A DNA stretch of 64,000 nt from Demequina aestuarii (GCF_000975095.1 NZ_BBRD01000001.1:1879467-1943466), one strand, 5' to 3'. Shown: positions 8,408 to 17,391, counted from the first letter of the stretch. The notes: a model not told the origin generated them from the letters alone. Made by a program: numbers and translations.

Positions 8408-9363
8408 GCGCTCTCCACGGGAGCGGCATCCTCGACCGCCTCGTTCGCCACGCCATACGGCACGTGCACTCCGGCCACGTGCTTCAACGCTCCTGACAGA
8501 TGCCCGTCCTGGTCGTCGAAGAACAGGTGCGGGCGCATGACCTCGAGCACCTTGGCCTTCTCGATGCCGCCCAGGAAGAACGCATCGTTCACGGTGACGC
8601 CCCATGACCGCAGCGACTGCACCGCGCGCTCGTGCGCCGGCGCCGCTCGTGCCGTCACCAAGGCGACGCGCACACGCGGCTCGTAGGTCGCATCGGCCGC
8701 CTGCAGTTCCTGCTCGAGCTGCTGGATGCGGTTGAGGTCCTCCAGCAGCGGCTTGAGCAGTCCCGGCGAGTGCGCGACGTCGCGCTTGGCGACCTCGTTC
8801 TTCACGAACCCGGCCATGCCCTCGGTCTGGAAGATGCGCTCGGACTCGTCGGTCGCAAGCACCGCGTCGAAGTCGAAGGCGATGCGCAGCGACGTGTCCG
8901 AGTCCTCGTAGGCGGCCGTGTTCGGCAGCACGTGCCCCGCGGGGTGGCCGGCGCGGACGGCGGTCCAGACGTCGTCCCTGTTCTGCGTGAGGAACAGGCT
9001 CATGCCGAGCGCCGGGATGTATGACAGCGGCGAGCGGCCCTGCGTGAAGAACGCGCGCGTCACCTGCAGACCGTGGTGCTCGACGGACCGCATCACGCGC
9101 AGCCCCGTCGACGCCGCGTTGCGCGACAGCACGATCACCTCGACCAGGGAGTCCCCCGGCCGCAGGTCGTTCAGCTGCAGCAGACGCTGGATGAACGGGA
9201 ATGCTGGCCCGGGCTCGAGCGGCACGTCCACGTTGCGGTCCTGGTACTCGGCGTAGGCGGCCTCGCCGTGCGCCTGGAAGTACGCGTCGGATTCCGTCAG
9301 GTCGAACAGCGCGCTGGACGCGACACCCACCACGAGCCGACCGGAGAGGTCATAGGCGGGCAT
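8404..9363 (-). CDS. Cytosolic 5'-nucleotidase (NT5C1-like)
   Basis: 319 residues. The motif RIAFDFDAVLATDESERIF matches the first haloacid-dehalogenase-type motif (DxD) of the cytosolic 5'-nucleotidase I family, and RVALVTARAAPAHERAV and FFLGGIEKAKVLEVMRPHLFFDDQ supply the remaining HAD-like motifs. It would dephosphorylate nucleoside monophosphates. The N-terminal region (LVVGVASSALFDLTESDAYF) is typical of bacterial members. Its stop overlaps the GTG start of the glycosylase gene. Confidence 0.8.
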   Translation of the reverse strand: MPAYDLSGRLVVGVASSALFDLTESDAYFQAHGEAAYAEYQDRNVDVPLEPGPAFPFIQRLLQLNDLRPGDSLVEVIVLSRNAASTGLRVMRSVEHHGLQVTRAFFTQGRSPLSYIPALGMSLFLTQNRDDVWTAVRAGHPAGHVLPNTAAYEDSDTSLRIAFDFDAVLATDESERIFQTEGMAGFVKNEVAKRDVAHSPGLLKPLLEDLNRIQQLEQELQAADATYEPRVRVALVTARAAPAHERAVQSLRSWGVTVNDAFFLGGIEKAKVLEVMRPHLFFDDQDGHLSGALKHVAGVHVPYGVANEAVEDAAPVESA

Positions 9364-9444
9364 CGAGAACCTCCAAGGCGGGTGACGCAGGCGGAGACTC
9401 GAGCCTATCTGCCCGGCCGATGCGCCCGCACCCCTCCCGAGCGC

Positions 9445-10668
9445 TCAGGAGCGCTCCGTCTCGTCCCCTGAGCCCGCATCGGCCGCATGCTCCTCCGCCT
9501 CCCGCTCGCGCACCTCGCGCGCCATGCCGTGCGTGAACTGTGTTGCGCGCTCCTCGGCCTCGACACTGCCGGTGAAGAGGCCCGCGATCTCCGCCGTCTC
9601 CGTGGGGTCGCTCTTGCGTGGGCGCCGCGGCTTCTGTGGCGGCGTGGATTCCCCGACGAGCACGCGCTGCGCCGGCGCCGCATCGGGCATCTCGGTCTGC
9701 AGCCACATGACCATCGCCTCGCGGACGTAGCAGCGCAGGTCGAACAAGGTCGGGGCGTCGGCGGCGGTGACGAGGATGCGCACGCGCACGTACCCGCCCA
9801 CGGCCTCCGTGACCTGCAGCACCTGCGCGCGCCCGTCCCACAGCGAGGTCTGCTCGAGTACCACCTCGAGCTGCTCGCGCATGCGCTGCGGCGACACCCG
9901 CCAGTCCAGATCGAACTCCACCGACCCCAGCAGCTCGGACCCGCGCCGCGTCCAGTTCTCGTACGGCGTGGTCGTGAAGTACGTACACGGCAGCACCAGC
10001 CGGCGGTCGTCCCACAGTTCGAGCACCACGTAGCTGAGCGTGATCTCGCCCACGCGGCCCCACTCGCCCTCGGCCACGATTACGTCGTCCACGCGCAACG
10101 CGTCGCTGAACACCAGCTGGATGCCGGCGAACATGTTCGCGAGCAGCGACTGCGCGGCGAGGCCGGCGACGATGGACACCAGACCGGCCGATGCGAGCAC
10201 GCTCGCTCCCAACGCGCGCACCGAGTCGAAGGTCAGCATCACCGCGCCGATCCCGATGATCACGATGATCGCGATCGCCAGCCGCCTCACGATCAGCGTC
10301 TGCGACCGCAGCTTGCGCGCCAGCCGGTTGTCCGGCACGTCGATGCGGTTGTTGGCGAGCGCGAGGTCGGTGACGAACTCGACCAATGCCGCCAGCATCC
10401 AGGCCGATGCGCCGATCACCAGGATCGTGAACGCCCGGTTGAGCCCGCCGAACCACGCGTCGACCGGGAATGACGCGTACACGCCCGCCCACACGCCGCA
10501 GATGAGCACGAGCGCCCAGAACGGACGGCGGGAGTGCGTCACCAGCGCCTTCGCCCATGCCTGTCGCCGCGCGGTCAGCTGCATGATCACCTTGATGATC
10601 AGACCGGCGACCACCGCGATGCCCACGGAGATCGCGGTGGAGACCGCGAAGTTGAGCCACTCGTTCAC
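9445..10668 (-). CDS. MscS-family mechanosensitive ion channel
   Basis: 407 residues. Several N-terminal transmembrane helices are followed by the Gly/Ala-rich pore helix and the MscS beta domain (GLAAQSLLANMFAGIQLVF, then LRVDDVIVAEGEWGRVGEI), which is highly diagnostic. The alpha/beta domain follows, and then a charged, hydrophilic C-terminal extension of about 70 residues rich in Glu, Lys and Pro. The channel opens under membrane tension during osmotic downshock. It is monocistronic, with 81 bases to the downstream nucleotidase gene, which could still be read through. Confidence 0.9.
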   Translation of the reverse strand: MNEWLNFAVSTAISVGIAVVAGLIIKVIMQLTARRQAWAKALVTHSRRPFWALVLICGVWAGVYASFPVDAWFGGLNRAFTILVIGASAWMLAALVEFVTDLALANNRIDVPDNRLARKLRSQTLIVRRLAIAIIVIIGIGAVMLTFDSVRALGASVLASAGLVSIVAGLAAQSLLANMFAGIQLVFSDALRVDDVIVAEGEWGRVGEITLSYVVLELWDDRRLVLPCTYFTTTPYENWTRRGSELLGSVEFDLDWRVSPQRMREQLEVVLEQTSLWDGRAQVLQVTEAVGGYVRVRILVTAADAPTLFDLRCYVREAMVMWLQTEMPDAAPAQRVLVGESTPPQKPRRPRKSDPTETAEIAGLFTGSVEAEERATQFTHGMAREVREREAEEHAADAGSGDETERS

Positions 10669-10751
10669 GATGGGGTCTCCTCGTCAGTCGGCGCTGACGT
10701 CCGACTCTACCGAGCCGCCTGCCAGCCGCCTGCGTGCGTCGGACGGTGGGG

Positions 10752-11426
10752 TCACTCGCGACCGTCCTCGAGCGGGATCAGCATGGTGCGGAAGTCCTCG
10801 CCGGACGTGTGGAGCTCCCAGATCTTCTCCGCGACGTCGTCGATGCCGTTGTCGAGCTGCAGCTTGGGGATCGAACCGGGGATCACCAGCTGGGTGACGC
10901 GGATGCCCTCGTCGGCGAGCGCATCGTGCAGCATCTCGCCGTAGGCGCTCTCGGCGGGGAACGCGACGGAAGTACCCGCGAAGCCGTGACGGGCCTTCAC
11001 CGACGTGCCGCCGTTGATGAGGATGATGCTGCCCTCGCCGGCCTCGCGCATGGCGGGCAGGACGGCGCGCGCGGCGTGGATGAGACCGAGCGCGGAGAAC
11101 TGCAGCGCCTCGAGCGCGAGCTCCGGCGTGAGGTCGAGCACCGGCTTGAGGTAGTCGCGCGACGGCAGCGGGCTGTACTGCAGGGCCGTGATGGGGCCGA
11201 GATCGGCCGCTGCGCTGGCGAGCGCCGCTTCGAGCTGGGCGCCGTCCTTGACGTCCGCCGAGTAGCCCTTGGCGGTGATGCCGTGCTCCGCGAGCGCCTC
11301 GGCGAGGCTGTCGAGCTTGGCCTGGTCGCGCGAGATCAGCGCCACCTTGAATCCCTCGCGTCCGAACCGCCGTGCGACGGCGCCTCCGAGGTTGGGTCCT
11401 GCTCCGACAATCGCGATGGTGGGCAT
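10752..11426 (-). CDS. SDR-family protein lacking the usual catalytic lysine
   Basis: 224 residues from ATG at 11426 with AAAGGA upstream. The N-terminal Rossmann motif is GAGPNLGG (residues 8-15), a variant of TGxxxGxG, and FGREGFKVALISR follows. The usual active-site YxxxK is YGEML at residues 162-166: the Tyr is present but the Lys position is Leu. The Ser region reads ILINGGTSV. It is therefore either a divergent SDR or a non-catalytic NAD(P)-binding protein. It is monocistronic. Substrate unknown. Confidence 0.75.
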   Translation of the reverse strand: MPTIAIVGAGPNLGGAVARRFGREGFKVALISRDQAKLDSLAEALAEHGITAKGYSADVKDGAQLEAALASAAADLGPITALQYSPLPSRDYLKPVLDLTPELALEALQFSALGLIHAARAVLPAMREAGEGSIILINGGTSVKARHGFAGTSVAFPAESAYGEMLHDALADEGIRVTQLVIPGSIPKLQLDNGIDDVAEKIWELHTSGEDFRTMLIPLEDGRE

Positions 11427-11515
11427 GGCTGAGTCCTTTCGACGTGGGGATCTACTGCTCAACCTAACGCGGGCGCGGCCTGAGACCATCCCGTCGCCCG
11501 CCCGCGCCCCTCCTC

Positions 11516-11588
11516 CGCCTTAGCGTCGTAGGGCGCGCTCAGTGTCGGTTTCCGGGCGCTGGCGAATCCTGGAGCGCGCTCAGTGTCG
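11516..11588 (+). repeat. Intergenic repeat, copy A
   Basis: A 73-bp element that starts CGCCTTAGCG and contains two copies of GCTCAGTGTCG (11537-11547 and 11578-11588). Its order, spacing and several blocks match copy B at 14076-14149. The two copies are direct repeats and bracket the ABC-transporter/TetR cassette. Neither lies inside a gene. Confidence 0.65.
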
Positions 11589-11621
11589 TTCGACACCTGG
11601 GCAGATCCTCACCCACGCCGC

Positions 11622-12377
11622 TCACGCATCCCTGAGCCGCAGCAGCACGTACGAGACGGCCGTCGCGCACACGGCGAAGACCCCGAGCACCGCCGCTCCT
11701 TCCGGTGGCGCAAGCGACCCGGTCTGAATCACCGTGTACGCCATCTGGCCCGCACTCGTAGGCCAGTACGTGGCGAGCCACTCACCCACCGCGCCTGGCA
11801 GGGCAGGAATGAACGCAGGGGCGAGCAGCGCCACCACCACGATGACTCCGAGAGTCCCTGTCGACGACCGCGTGATCGTCCCGAGCGCGAGCCCCAGGAC
11901 TCCCACCAGCGCGAGATACCCCGCCGCTCCCAGCAAAGCGGCCAGCACTCCAGGATCCGTCACCGACGCTGCTGGCACTCCCGCCTGCGCAATGGCCAGC
12001 TGACCGAGGCCAAACGCCACCGCGACGGAGATGATCGCAGTGGGAACGACGAGCAGTGCGGCCGCCCCCACCTTGGCAGCCAGCAGTCGGCCGCGCTGAG
12101 GCACGACGCTCAGGCTGGCGACGATCATCCCGGTCGAGTACTCGGAGGTGATGGCCGATGCGCCCACCATCGCGACGAGCAACTGGCCCACCAAGATGCC
12201 CTTCAGGCTGATGGCGGTCGGATCCCACTGATCGTTAAGCGCCGTCTGCCACTCTCCGGCCGTGCCGAGAATGCCCACCAAGCCGATGGCCGCCGTCACG
12301 GGCACCGTCGACCCGGCCAGCAACCAGGTGCCTCTCACACTGCGGAGCTTGGTCCATTCGGAGCGGATGAGCCTCAT
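11622..12377 (-). CDS. ABC-2 type membrane permease
   Basis: 251 residues with about six hydrophobic segments. It begins MRLIRSEWTKLRSVRGTW, the characteristic start of actinobacterial ABC-2 permeases paired with BcrA-like ATPases. ITSEYSTGMI and the later LALGTITRSSTGTLG segment are typical loops. It forms an export pump with the ATPase encoded immediately upstream (ATGA overlap). Such pairs usually export lipids, antibiotics or peptides; the substrate is unknown. Transcription is probably repressed by the adjacent TetR protein. Confidence 0.85.
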   Translation of the reverse strand: MRLIRSEWTKLRSVRGTWLLAGSTVPVTAAIGLVGILGTAGEWQTALNDQWDPTAISLKGILVGQLLVAMVGASAITSEYSTGMIVASLSVVPQRGRLLAAKVGAAALLVVPTAIISVAVAFGLGQLAIAQAGVPAASVTDPGVLAALLGAAGYLALVGVLGLALGTITRSSTGTLGVIVVVALLAPAFIPALPGAVGEWLATYWPTSAGQMAYTVIQTGSLAPPEGAAVLGVFAVCATAVSYVLLRLRDA

Positions 12378-13324
12378 GGCACGGCCACCCTCTCGGCAGA
12401 CATCTCACGCGCTTGCTCTCCCTGGACGTCACGGGTCATCGCCAGGAAGATCTGCTCCAGCGTGTCGCGTTCGACAGACAGGTGCGAGAGCTCGATGCGC
12501 TCGTGAGCGGCGATGCGACCGACTGCCTCGGGCGACGAGCCCACCACCTCGAAGCCTCCGCCGTCACGCTCCACGAACACGCAACCGGCGTCCGCCAGGG
12601 CCGCTCGCAGCGCGTCCCGCTTCTCGGACCGCACCAGGACACGACGCGTCGAATACGCGTCCATCACCTCGCCCAGAGGGGCATCGGCCAGCAGGCGACC
12701 CTTGTTGATGACCAGCAGGTGATCTGCGGTGAGTTCCATCTCACTCATGAGGTGACTGGAGAACAGCACCGTCCGCCCTTGCGCCGCAAGGTCACGCATG
12801 AGTGTGCGTGCCCAAAGGATGCCGTCCGGGTCGAGGCCGTTCAACGGTTCGTCGAAGATCGTCACGGCCGGATCCCCCAGCAGGGCAGTCGCGATCCCCA
12901 GGCGCTGCTGCATGCCGAGAGAGAATCCCCCTACCGGTCGGCTTGCGACGGCGCCGAGGCCCACCTGCTCCAGCACGTCGTTGACTCTGCTGCGGGGAAC
13001 GCGACCGGCATGGGCGACGGCCAACAGGTGGTCGTGTGCGGAGCGCTGAGGGTGCACGGCGCGCGCATCCAATAGCGCGCCGACGGTGTGCATCGGGTCG
13101 GAGAGTTCGTCCACTCGCACGCCTCCGAACGTGGCACTGCCATGGGTGGGCCTGTCGAGGCCCAACATCATCCGGAGGGTGGTGCTCTTGCCCGCGCCGT
13201 TGGGCCCGAGGAACCCCGTGACGACTCCTGGTCGCAGGGTGAAGCTCAGCGCATCGACGGCTACCACCGTCCCGTAGTGCTTGGTCAGGTCGTGTGCTTG
13301 CACGGACACTTGTGTGGCTCGCAT
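12374..13324 (-). CDS. ABC transporter ATP-binding protein (BcrA/DrrA-like)
   Basis: 316 residues from ATG at 13324 with AAGGAAAAGG upstream. Walker A is GPNGAGKST, the signature is FSLGMQQRLGIA (a Met/Gln variant common in ABC-2 exporters), Walker B is VTIFDEPLNGLDPDG and the switch His lies in LFSSHLMSEME. The C-terminal ~90 residues are the accessory region usual for drug-export ATPases (DTLEQIFLAMT). It powers the 11622 permease, with which it overlaps by four bases. It is divergent from the TetR gene across a perfect palindromic operator. Confidence 0.92.
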   Translation of the reverse strand: MRATQVSVQAHDLTKHYGTVVAVDALSFTLRPGVVTGFLGPNGAGKSTTLRMMLGLDRPTHGSATFGGVRVDELSDPMHTVGALLDARAVHPQRSAHDHLLAVAHAGRVPRSRVNDVLEQVGLGAVASRPVGGFSLGMQQRLGIATALLGDPAVTIFDEPLNGLDPDGILWARTLMRDLAAQGRTVLFSSHLMSEMELTADHLLVINKGRLLADAPLGEVMDAYSTRRVLVRSEKRDALRAALADAGCVFVERDGGGFEVVGSSPEAVGRIAAHERIELSHLSVERDTLEQIFLAMTRDVQGEQAREMSAERVAVP

Positions 13325-13398
13325 GCCTTTTCCTTCTCTGTGCGCTGCCGCGCACGTGGTCACCGTTCGGAGAGCGGACGGGGTCCCGCCGTTCCGCT

Positions 13399-13425
13399 CA
13401 CTACACTACACGGTGTAGTGTAGTG
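13399..13425. promoter_or_regulatory. Perfect 27-bp palindromic operator between exporter and TetR genes
   Basis: Arms CACTACACTACAC (13399-13411) and GTGTAGTGTAGTG (13413-13425) are perfect inverted repeats around a single central G. Each arm also contains an internal tandem of ACTAC/GTAGT. It sits 16 bases before the TetR start and 75 before the ATPase start. This is the expected place for TetR autoregulation and co-repression of the exporter. Operator identity is inferred; the palindrome is directly seen. Confidence 0.8.
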
Positions 13426-13440
13426 ACGAGGTGAGAGACT

Positions 13441-14058
13441 GTGCGAATGGTCGACGAGACGCAAAGACGGCGTGGGCAGTCCGCGGCAAAGCACGAGGCG
13501 ATCCTCGAAGCCGCGACGTCACTGTTCCTCTCGGATGGCTACGACCGCACCAGTGTCGACGCCATCGCCGCCCGCGCGGCGGTCTCGAAGCGCACGGTGT
13601 ACGACCACTTCGGCGACAAGGCGAGCGTGCTGGAAGCGGTGCTGCGGAGAAGCACCGAGACGCTCGTCGCCACGGTCCGTGGGGCGATCGACGACGAGTT
13701 ACGCCCGGGTCGCGACCTGGAGGTCGCCCTGCTGGCGTTCGCCCGCCGCATCACCACCGAAGCGTTCTCCTCGTCCGACCACGTGGTGTTTCGCCGCTTC
13801 GAGAACACCGTCGAGGGCGGCGACCCCGCGTTGGGGCGGCCCGAGGCGGCTCTCGAGGAACGGCTCAACGAATATGCGCGATCCGGAGAGCTCGATGTGC
13901 CCGACGCGAGCCGGGCCGCGCAGCACTTCGTGGCGCTGACGCTGCAATTGGCGCTGGTCCATCTCGACCATGCCAACGACGACGACGGCGAAGTCGACCG
14001 CATCCTGATCGACGGGGTCGCAGTATTCGTCCGGGCGTACCGAGCCCAGGCGTCGTAG
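13441..14058 (+). CDS. TetR-family transcriptional regulator
   Basis: 205 residues. The N-terminal HTH reads AILEAATSLFLSDGYDRTSVDAIAARAAVSKRTVYDHFGDKASV, a canonical TetR DNA-binding domain (about residues 18-62). The C-terminal ligand domain is AcrR/TetR_C-like. GTG at 13441 is used, with GAGGTGAG six bases upstream; ATG at 13447 is possible. It is divergent from the ABC exporter and adjacent to a 27-bp perfect palindrome, so it probably represses both itself and the exporter until an effector binds. Confidence 0.9.
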   Translation: MRMVDETQRRRGQSAAKHEAILEAATSLFLSDGYDRTSVDAIAARAAVSKRTVYDHFGDKASVLEAVLRRSTETLVATVRGAIDDELRPGRDLEVALLAFARRITTEAFSSSDHVVFRRFENTVEGGDPALGRPEAALEERLNEYARSGELDVPDASRAAQHFVALTLQLALVHLDHANDDDGEVDRILIDGVAVFVRAYRAQAS

Positions 14059-14075
14059 CCTCCACTCCCCTATCC

Positions 14076-14149
14076 CGCCTTAGCGCCCCTGTGGTCGCTC
14101 AGTGTCGCGTTCAGGGGGTCGCGCCGATCCTGGCGGGCGCGAAGTGTCG
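14076..14149 (+). repeat. Intergenic repeat, copy B
   Basis: A 74-bp element with the same head (CGCCTTAGCG) and the same 32-base interval to GCTCAGTGTCG as copy A at 11516. The second AGTGTCG lies at the same distance within one base, and GATCCTGG in B matches AATCCTGG in A. It lies between the convergent TetR gene and the 14162 membrane gene, on the far side of the exporter cassette from copy A. Confidence 0.65.
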
Positions 14150-14161
14150 ACTCAGAGGCGG

Positions 14162-14959
14162 CTACCGCTCGTTCGCGGACCTCGTCATGTGCCGCGTCAG
14201 GTCGCCGAGATCGGCTCTCCGTGCGTGGTTCGCATCCGCAGACGCGATGACACGTCTGCGCTCAAGGTCATCCACTGCGGCATCGAGGTCGCTCCTCATG
14301 CTCTCCTGCTGCGCGACCGAGAGCTTCGCCACCTGTTGGCGGCGCTTGTCTTGCTCGGAGGCAACACTCACGGGCTCGCCTCCCTCGCCGCCATCGCGAG
14401 GCTCCTTCGCGACCCCAAGGATGTGGTGCGCAATCAAGAACATCCCCCCAAGCACAGCTGCGCCGAGGCTGGGGATGAGCCACTGCTCCCAGCCCGACAC
14501 GTCCTCGTCCCGCGCCAACACCATGGCCTGAAAAGCCGATGCCGGACCAAGCACCAGCGAAAGCGCGGCCTGCGTCTGGTAGAGACCGTTGCGGCGCCGT
14601 CCACTGACCAGCCAGTGCACGATGCTGATGAGCATCAGTCCCGCCGCGATCAAGAAGAACACTCCCGAGCGCGGAATGGCCGTCTCAGGGTCGGGATCGG
14701 GGGCGGCACTGGCGATCCGGCCGGTGTACACCGAGGCCAGGCCCCAGACCGGCGCCAGGTACGCCGCCAGGTACACGATGACAGCGGGTATCGCCCAAAT
14801 GAGCACGCCCACCATCTTCCAGTTGCTGCCGCTCGCAGCTCGGAGACGCCCACGCGCGCCACTGGCCGGGACTTGCTCGGCGATAGCCGCGTCCTCAAGC
14901 CGGTCCCATCGCACCGAGCCCCCGGGCCGCGCTCGTGAGGCGACTCGTCGCGCGCTCAT
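14162..14959 (-). CDS. Membrane protein with coiled-coil-like C-terminus, unknown function
   Basis: 265 residues from ATG at 14959 (GAGGGA upstream). Four hydrophobic segments are visible: VGVLIWAIPAVIVYLAAYLA, SGVFFLIAAGLMLISIVHWL, TQAALSLVLGPASAFQAMV and WLIPSLGAAVLGGMFLIAHH. A charged C-terminal stretch of about 75 residues (EQDKRRQQVAKLSVAQQESMRSDLDAAVDDLERRR) could form a coiled coil in the cytoplasm. No family recognised. It is monocistronic, and the 170 bases upstream contain no gene. Confidence 0.6.
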   Translation of the reverse strand: MSARRVASRARPGGSVRWDRLEDAAIAEQVPASGARGRLRAASGSNWKMVGVLIWAIPAVIVYLAAYLAPVWGLASVYTGRIASAAPDPDPETAIPRSGVFFLIAAGLMLISIVHWLVSGRRRNGLYQTQAALSLVLGPASAFQAMVLARDEDVSGWEQWLIPSLGAAVLGGMFLIAHHILGVAKEPRDGGEGGEPVSVASEQDKRRQQVAKLSVAQQESMRSDLDAAVDDLERRRVIASADANHARRADLGDLTRHMTRSANER

Positions 14960-15132
14960 GACGCGTCCCTCGTGCGGCACCCGCGGCATGCGCCCTCTCG
15001 GCGGCGCGTCATGCTCACACCCTCCGCAGCAGCGTCGTGTGTCGCAATCCCAGTCATGTGCCCTCGTTTCGCGCCGTGAGGCGAGTAGTCGTGGACACGT
15101 TATCGCATCGCGAATCCGGCATCAGCCAGGCA

Positions 15133-16554
15133 CTACGCGCGCGGCAGCGCCACCGTCACGTCGGCCGCCTCATCTCCGATCACCCGCACGCTCCAGCCCT
15201 CCGGCCCGACGAACGCCTGGTGCGACATCACCGCAGCGGCGTCGCACGCGAACACCTCGACCAGGTGGGCATCGACGAACACCTCTACGAGTCCGCCGTC
15301 CCATGGCATGCGCCGGACGCTCGAGAACGTGTCATCGACGCCGCCTGCCGCCATCCGATCGAACACCACCTCGCCCGATGCGCCGTCGAACGTCACGGTC
15401 GCGAGCACCGTGTCACCTGAGCACAGCTCGACAGCGACCGCGCCTGCAGCCCGCACCGAGATCGCCCCCGTGAGCCCCACCTCGACCGGCTCGTGGGCGA
15501 CGACATCCACCGGACGCCGCGCGAGTTCCTCCGGGACCAACGGGGTCTGCACCAGCTCGACCCGCGCATCGGCCCGCCGCAGTGACAGCTCACGCGGCAA
15601 CGACATCGCGCCACGGAAGGGCACCGTGGGGACGTCCCGGGCGTACTGCCAATTCGACACCCAGCCGAGCATCACGCGGCGACCGTCCGGCACGTCTGAG
15701 AAGGTCACGCCCGCGTAGAGGTCGCGCCCGTGGTCGAGCAGCCGCCAGTCCTCGCCTGGTGCAGGCGCGAACCGGTGGCCGTCGAAATCGCCCAGGATCC
15801 AGCGCATGGTCGAGCCCTGGATATGGCCCGGCTCGTGACTGTGCGTGGACAGCAGCATCACCCAGCGCTGCTCTCCGTCGAGAGTCAACGGGAAGAGGTC
15901 CGGGCACTCCCAGATCTCGTCGGCGGGCAGAGGGTGGTCGAACTTGCTCTCCCACGTCCAGTCGCGCAGATTCTCGGAGGAGTAGACGAGCACCTCGTGC
16001 GCACGCGCCTCGACCGCAACCATGATCCAGCGAGCGCGACCGTCGCCGCCGTCGTAGCGGAACACCTTGGGGTCGCGGAACTCTCGCGATCCGCGGTCCA
16101 GCACGGGGTTGCCCGCGAACCGCTCCCACGTCATGCCCCGGTCCTGGCTGACCGCGAGCGCCTGGGCCTGCATGCCGTCGCTCGTCGCGGCGGTGTAGAT
16201 CGCGACCACGGGGTCCGTCACCCCGTCCCCCAGGCCGGAGGTGTTGCCGTGGTCCACGACCGCCGAGCCCGAATACACCTGCTCCGTGTCGGTGAACGGG
16301 ATCGCGACGTCGAGCTCGCTCCACGTCAGCAGGTCATCACTGACCGCGTGGCCCCAGCTCATGTTGCCCCAGCCCGCGCCGCCGGGGTTGTACTGGAAGA
16401 ACGCGTGGAACACTCCGTCCACATGGACCAGCCCGTTGGGGTCGTTCATCCAGTTGCGCTCGGGCGTCAGGTGCCACGCGGGACGCGGCGACGAAGGGCC
16501 GATGCGCTCGTCGGGTGAGTCGTTTTCGGGAGCGTCAGTCGTCGGAGAATCCAC
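15133..16554 (-). CDS. Glycoside hydrolase family 32 (sucrose/fructan beta-fructosidase)
   Basis: 473 residues, no signal peptide, so probably cytoplasmic. All three GH32 catalytic acids are visible: nucleophile Asp38 in WMNDPNG, transition-state stabiliser Asp161 in FRDPKVF and acid/base Glu216 in ECPDLF. A five-bladed propeller domain is followed by a C-terminal beta-sandwich (from about residue 340) ending VTVALPRA. It hydrolyses terminal fructose from sucrose, sucrose-6-phosphate or fructo-oligosaccharides. No sugar transporter or regulator is adjacent, so its supply route is not clear. Confidence 0.92.
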   Translation of the reverse strand: MDSPTTDAPENDSPDERIGPSSPRPAWHLTPERNWMNDPNGLVHVDGVFHAFFQYNPGGAGWGNMSWGHAVSDDLLTWSELDVAIPFTDTEQVYSGSAVVDHGNTSGLGDGVTDPVVAIYTAATSDGMQAQALAVSQDRGMTWERFAGNPVLDRGSREFRDPKVFRYDGGDGRARWIMVAVEARAHEVLVYSSENLRDWTWESKFDHPLPADEIWECPDLFPLTLDGEQRWVMLLSTHSHEPGHIQGSTMRWILGDFDGHRFAPAPGEDWRLLDHGRDLYAGVTFSDVPDGRRVMLGWVSNWQYARDVPTVPFRGAMSLPRELSLRRADARVELVQTPLVPEELARRPVDVVAHEPVEVGLTGAISVRAAGAVAVELCSGDTVLATVTFDGASGEVVFDRMAAGGVDDTFSSVRRMPWDGGLVEVFVDAHLVEVFACDAAAVMSHQAFVGPEGWSVRVIGDEAADVTVALPRA

Positions 16555-16673
16555 CGTTCAGACCCTATTTCACGGCGGACGATGCGCGTGCACAGAGCGG
16601 GTGGCTCAGGGGTTGTCCACAGTTCCAACGGCCCGGCCGCGGCCGCTCCAGCCACACGACTAGCGTCGCGGCC

Positions 16674-17303
16674 ATGAACTTCCGGCTTCGACAGTCCGCG
16701 ATCGCGGTTGTGCTCGCTGCGGCAACCCTGACCACAACGTCGTGTTCGCCGCGCCCTGACCCTGGCAATGCTGCTTCGCCGTCGCCCAGCATCCCGAGCG
16801 CGGCACCCACTCCGACGTCGGCGCCGACCCTCTCTGCACTCACCGACGAGGAGATCATCGAGTCCATGCCCCCACTGGCGCGGACCGAGGACCTGCTCGG
16901 TGCCGCCGTCTTCGCTCGGTTCTACCTCGACCTCAGCCCGAGGATCTTCGAGTCCGACCGCGACGCGGTCCTCTTCGCGCATCTCAGTCATCCGGAATGC
17001 GGGACTTGTGTCGAGTCGCTCGACACCTCTAATCGTGCGAGGACCGCCGAGGCCACCGTAGAGGGCGGCTCCTACGCGTGGGGAGACGTGTACGCGAGTC
17101 CGTTGGGCGGCCAGGATGACGCCGGGCTCTGGTGGGTCGAGGAGCGTGCCGAGGTCACCGACATGTATACCTACAGCCCGGAAGGCGTTGAGCTCGACAG
17201 GCAACCCGGTGGACAGGCGACGGTGATCACCGTCCTGGAGTTCGGTGACGGCTACTGGCGAGTCCACGACGTCGCGGTGCGGCTCGACGACGAGCAGCCA
17301 TGA
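16674..17303 (+). CDS. Lipoprotein, DUF6318-like
   Basis: 209 residues. The signal peptide ends in the lipobox TTSC (Cys22) and is followed by a long Ser/Pro/Thr linker. The conserved part (LTDEEIIESMPPLARTEDLLGAAVFARFYLDL, HPECGTCVESLDTS) resembles the DUF6318 family of actinobacterial lipoproteins, which carry a CxxC-containing helical domain. ATG at 16674 has TAGCGT seven bases upstream and no ribosome site, a leaderless pattern. The next gene encodes a clear paralogue, so the pair arose by duplication. Role unknown. Confidence 0.7.
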   Translation: MNFRLRQSAIAVVLAAATLTTTSCSPRPDPGNAASPSPSIPSAAPTPTSAPTLSALTDEEIIESMPPLARTEDLLGAAVFARFYLDLSPRIFESDRDAVLFAHLSHPECGTCVESLDTSNRARTAEATVEGGSYAWGDVYASPLGGQDDAGLWWVEERAEVTDMYTYSPEGVELDRQPGGQATVITVLEFGDGYWRVHDVAVRLDDEQP

Positions 17304-17391
17304 CATGACGGTTGCCGCGCCTGCCTTCTCACTATCCCCAGGTTCGCGCCTACCCTGTCGCTCAACACGGTATGTCGGTAATGTCTGGCGC

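Noticed and set aside
9420..9460. Terminator hairpin after the MscS gene
   Set aside because: GGAGCGCTCC-like palindromes overlap the stop codon region and are short; not distinct enough to call.
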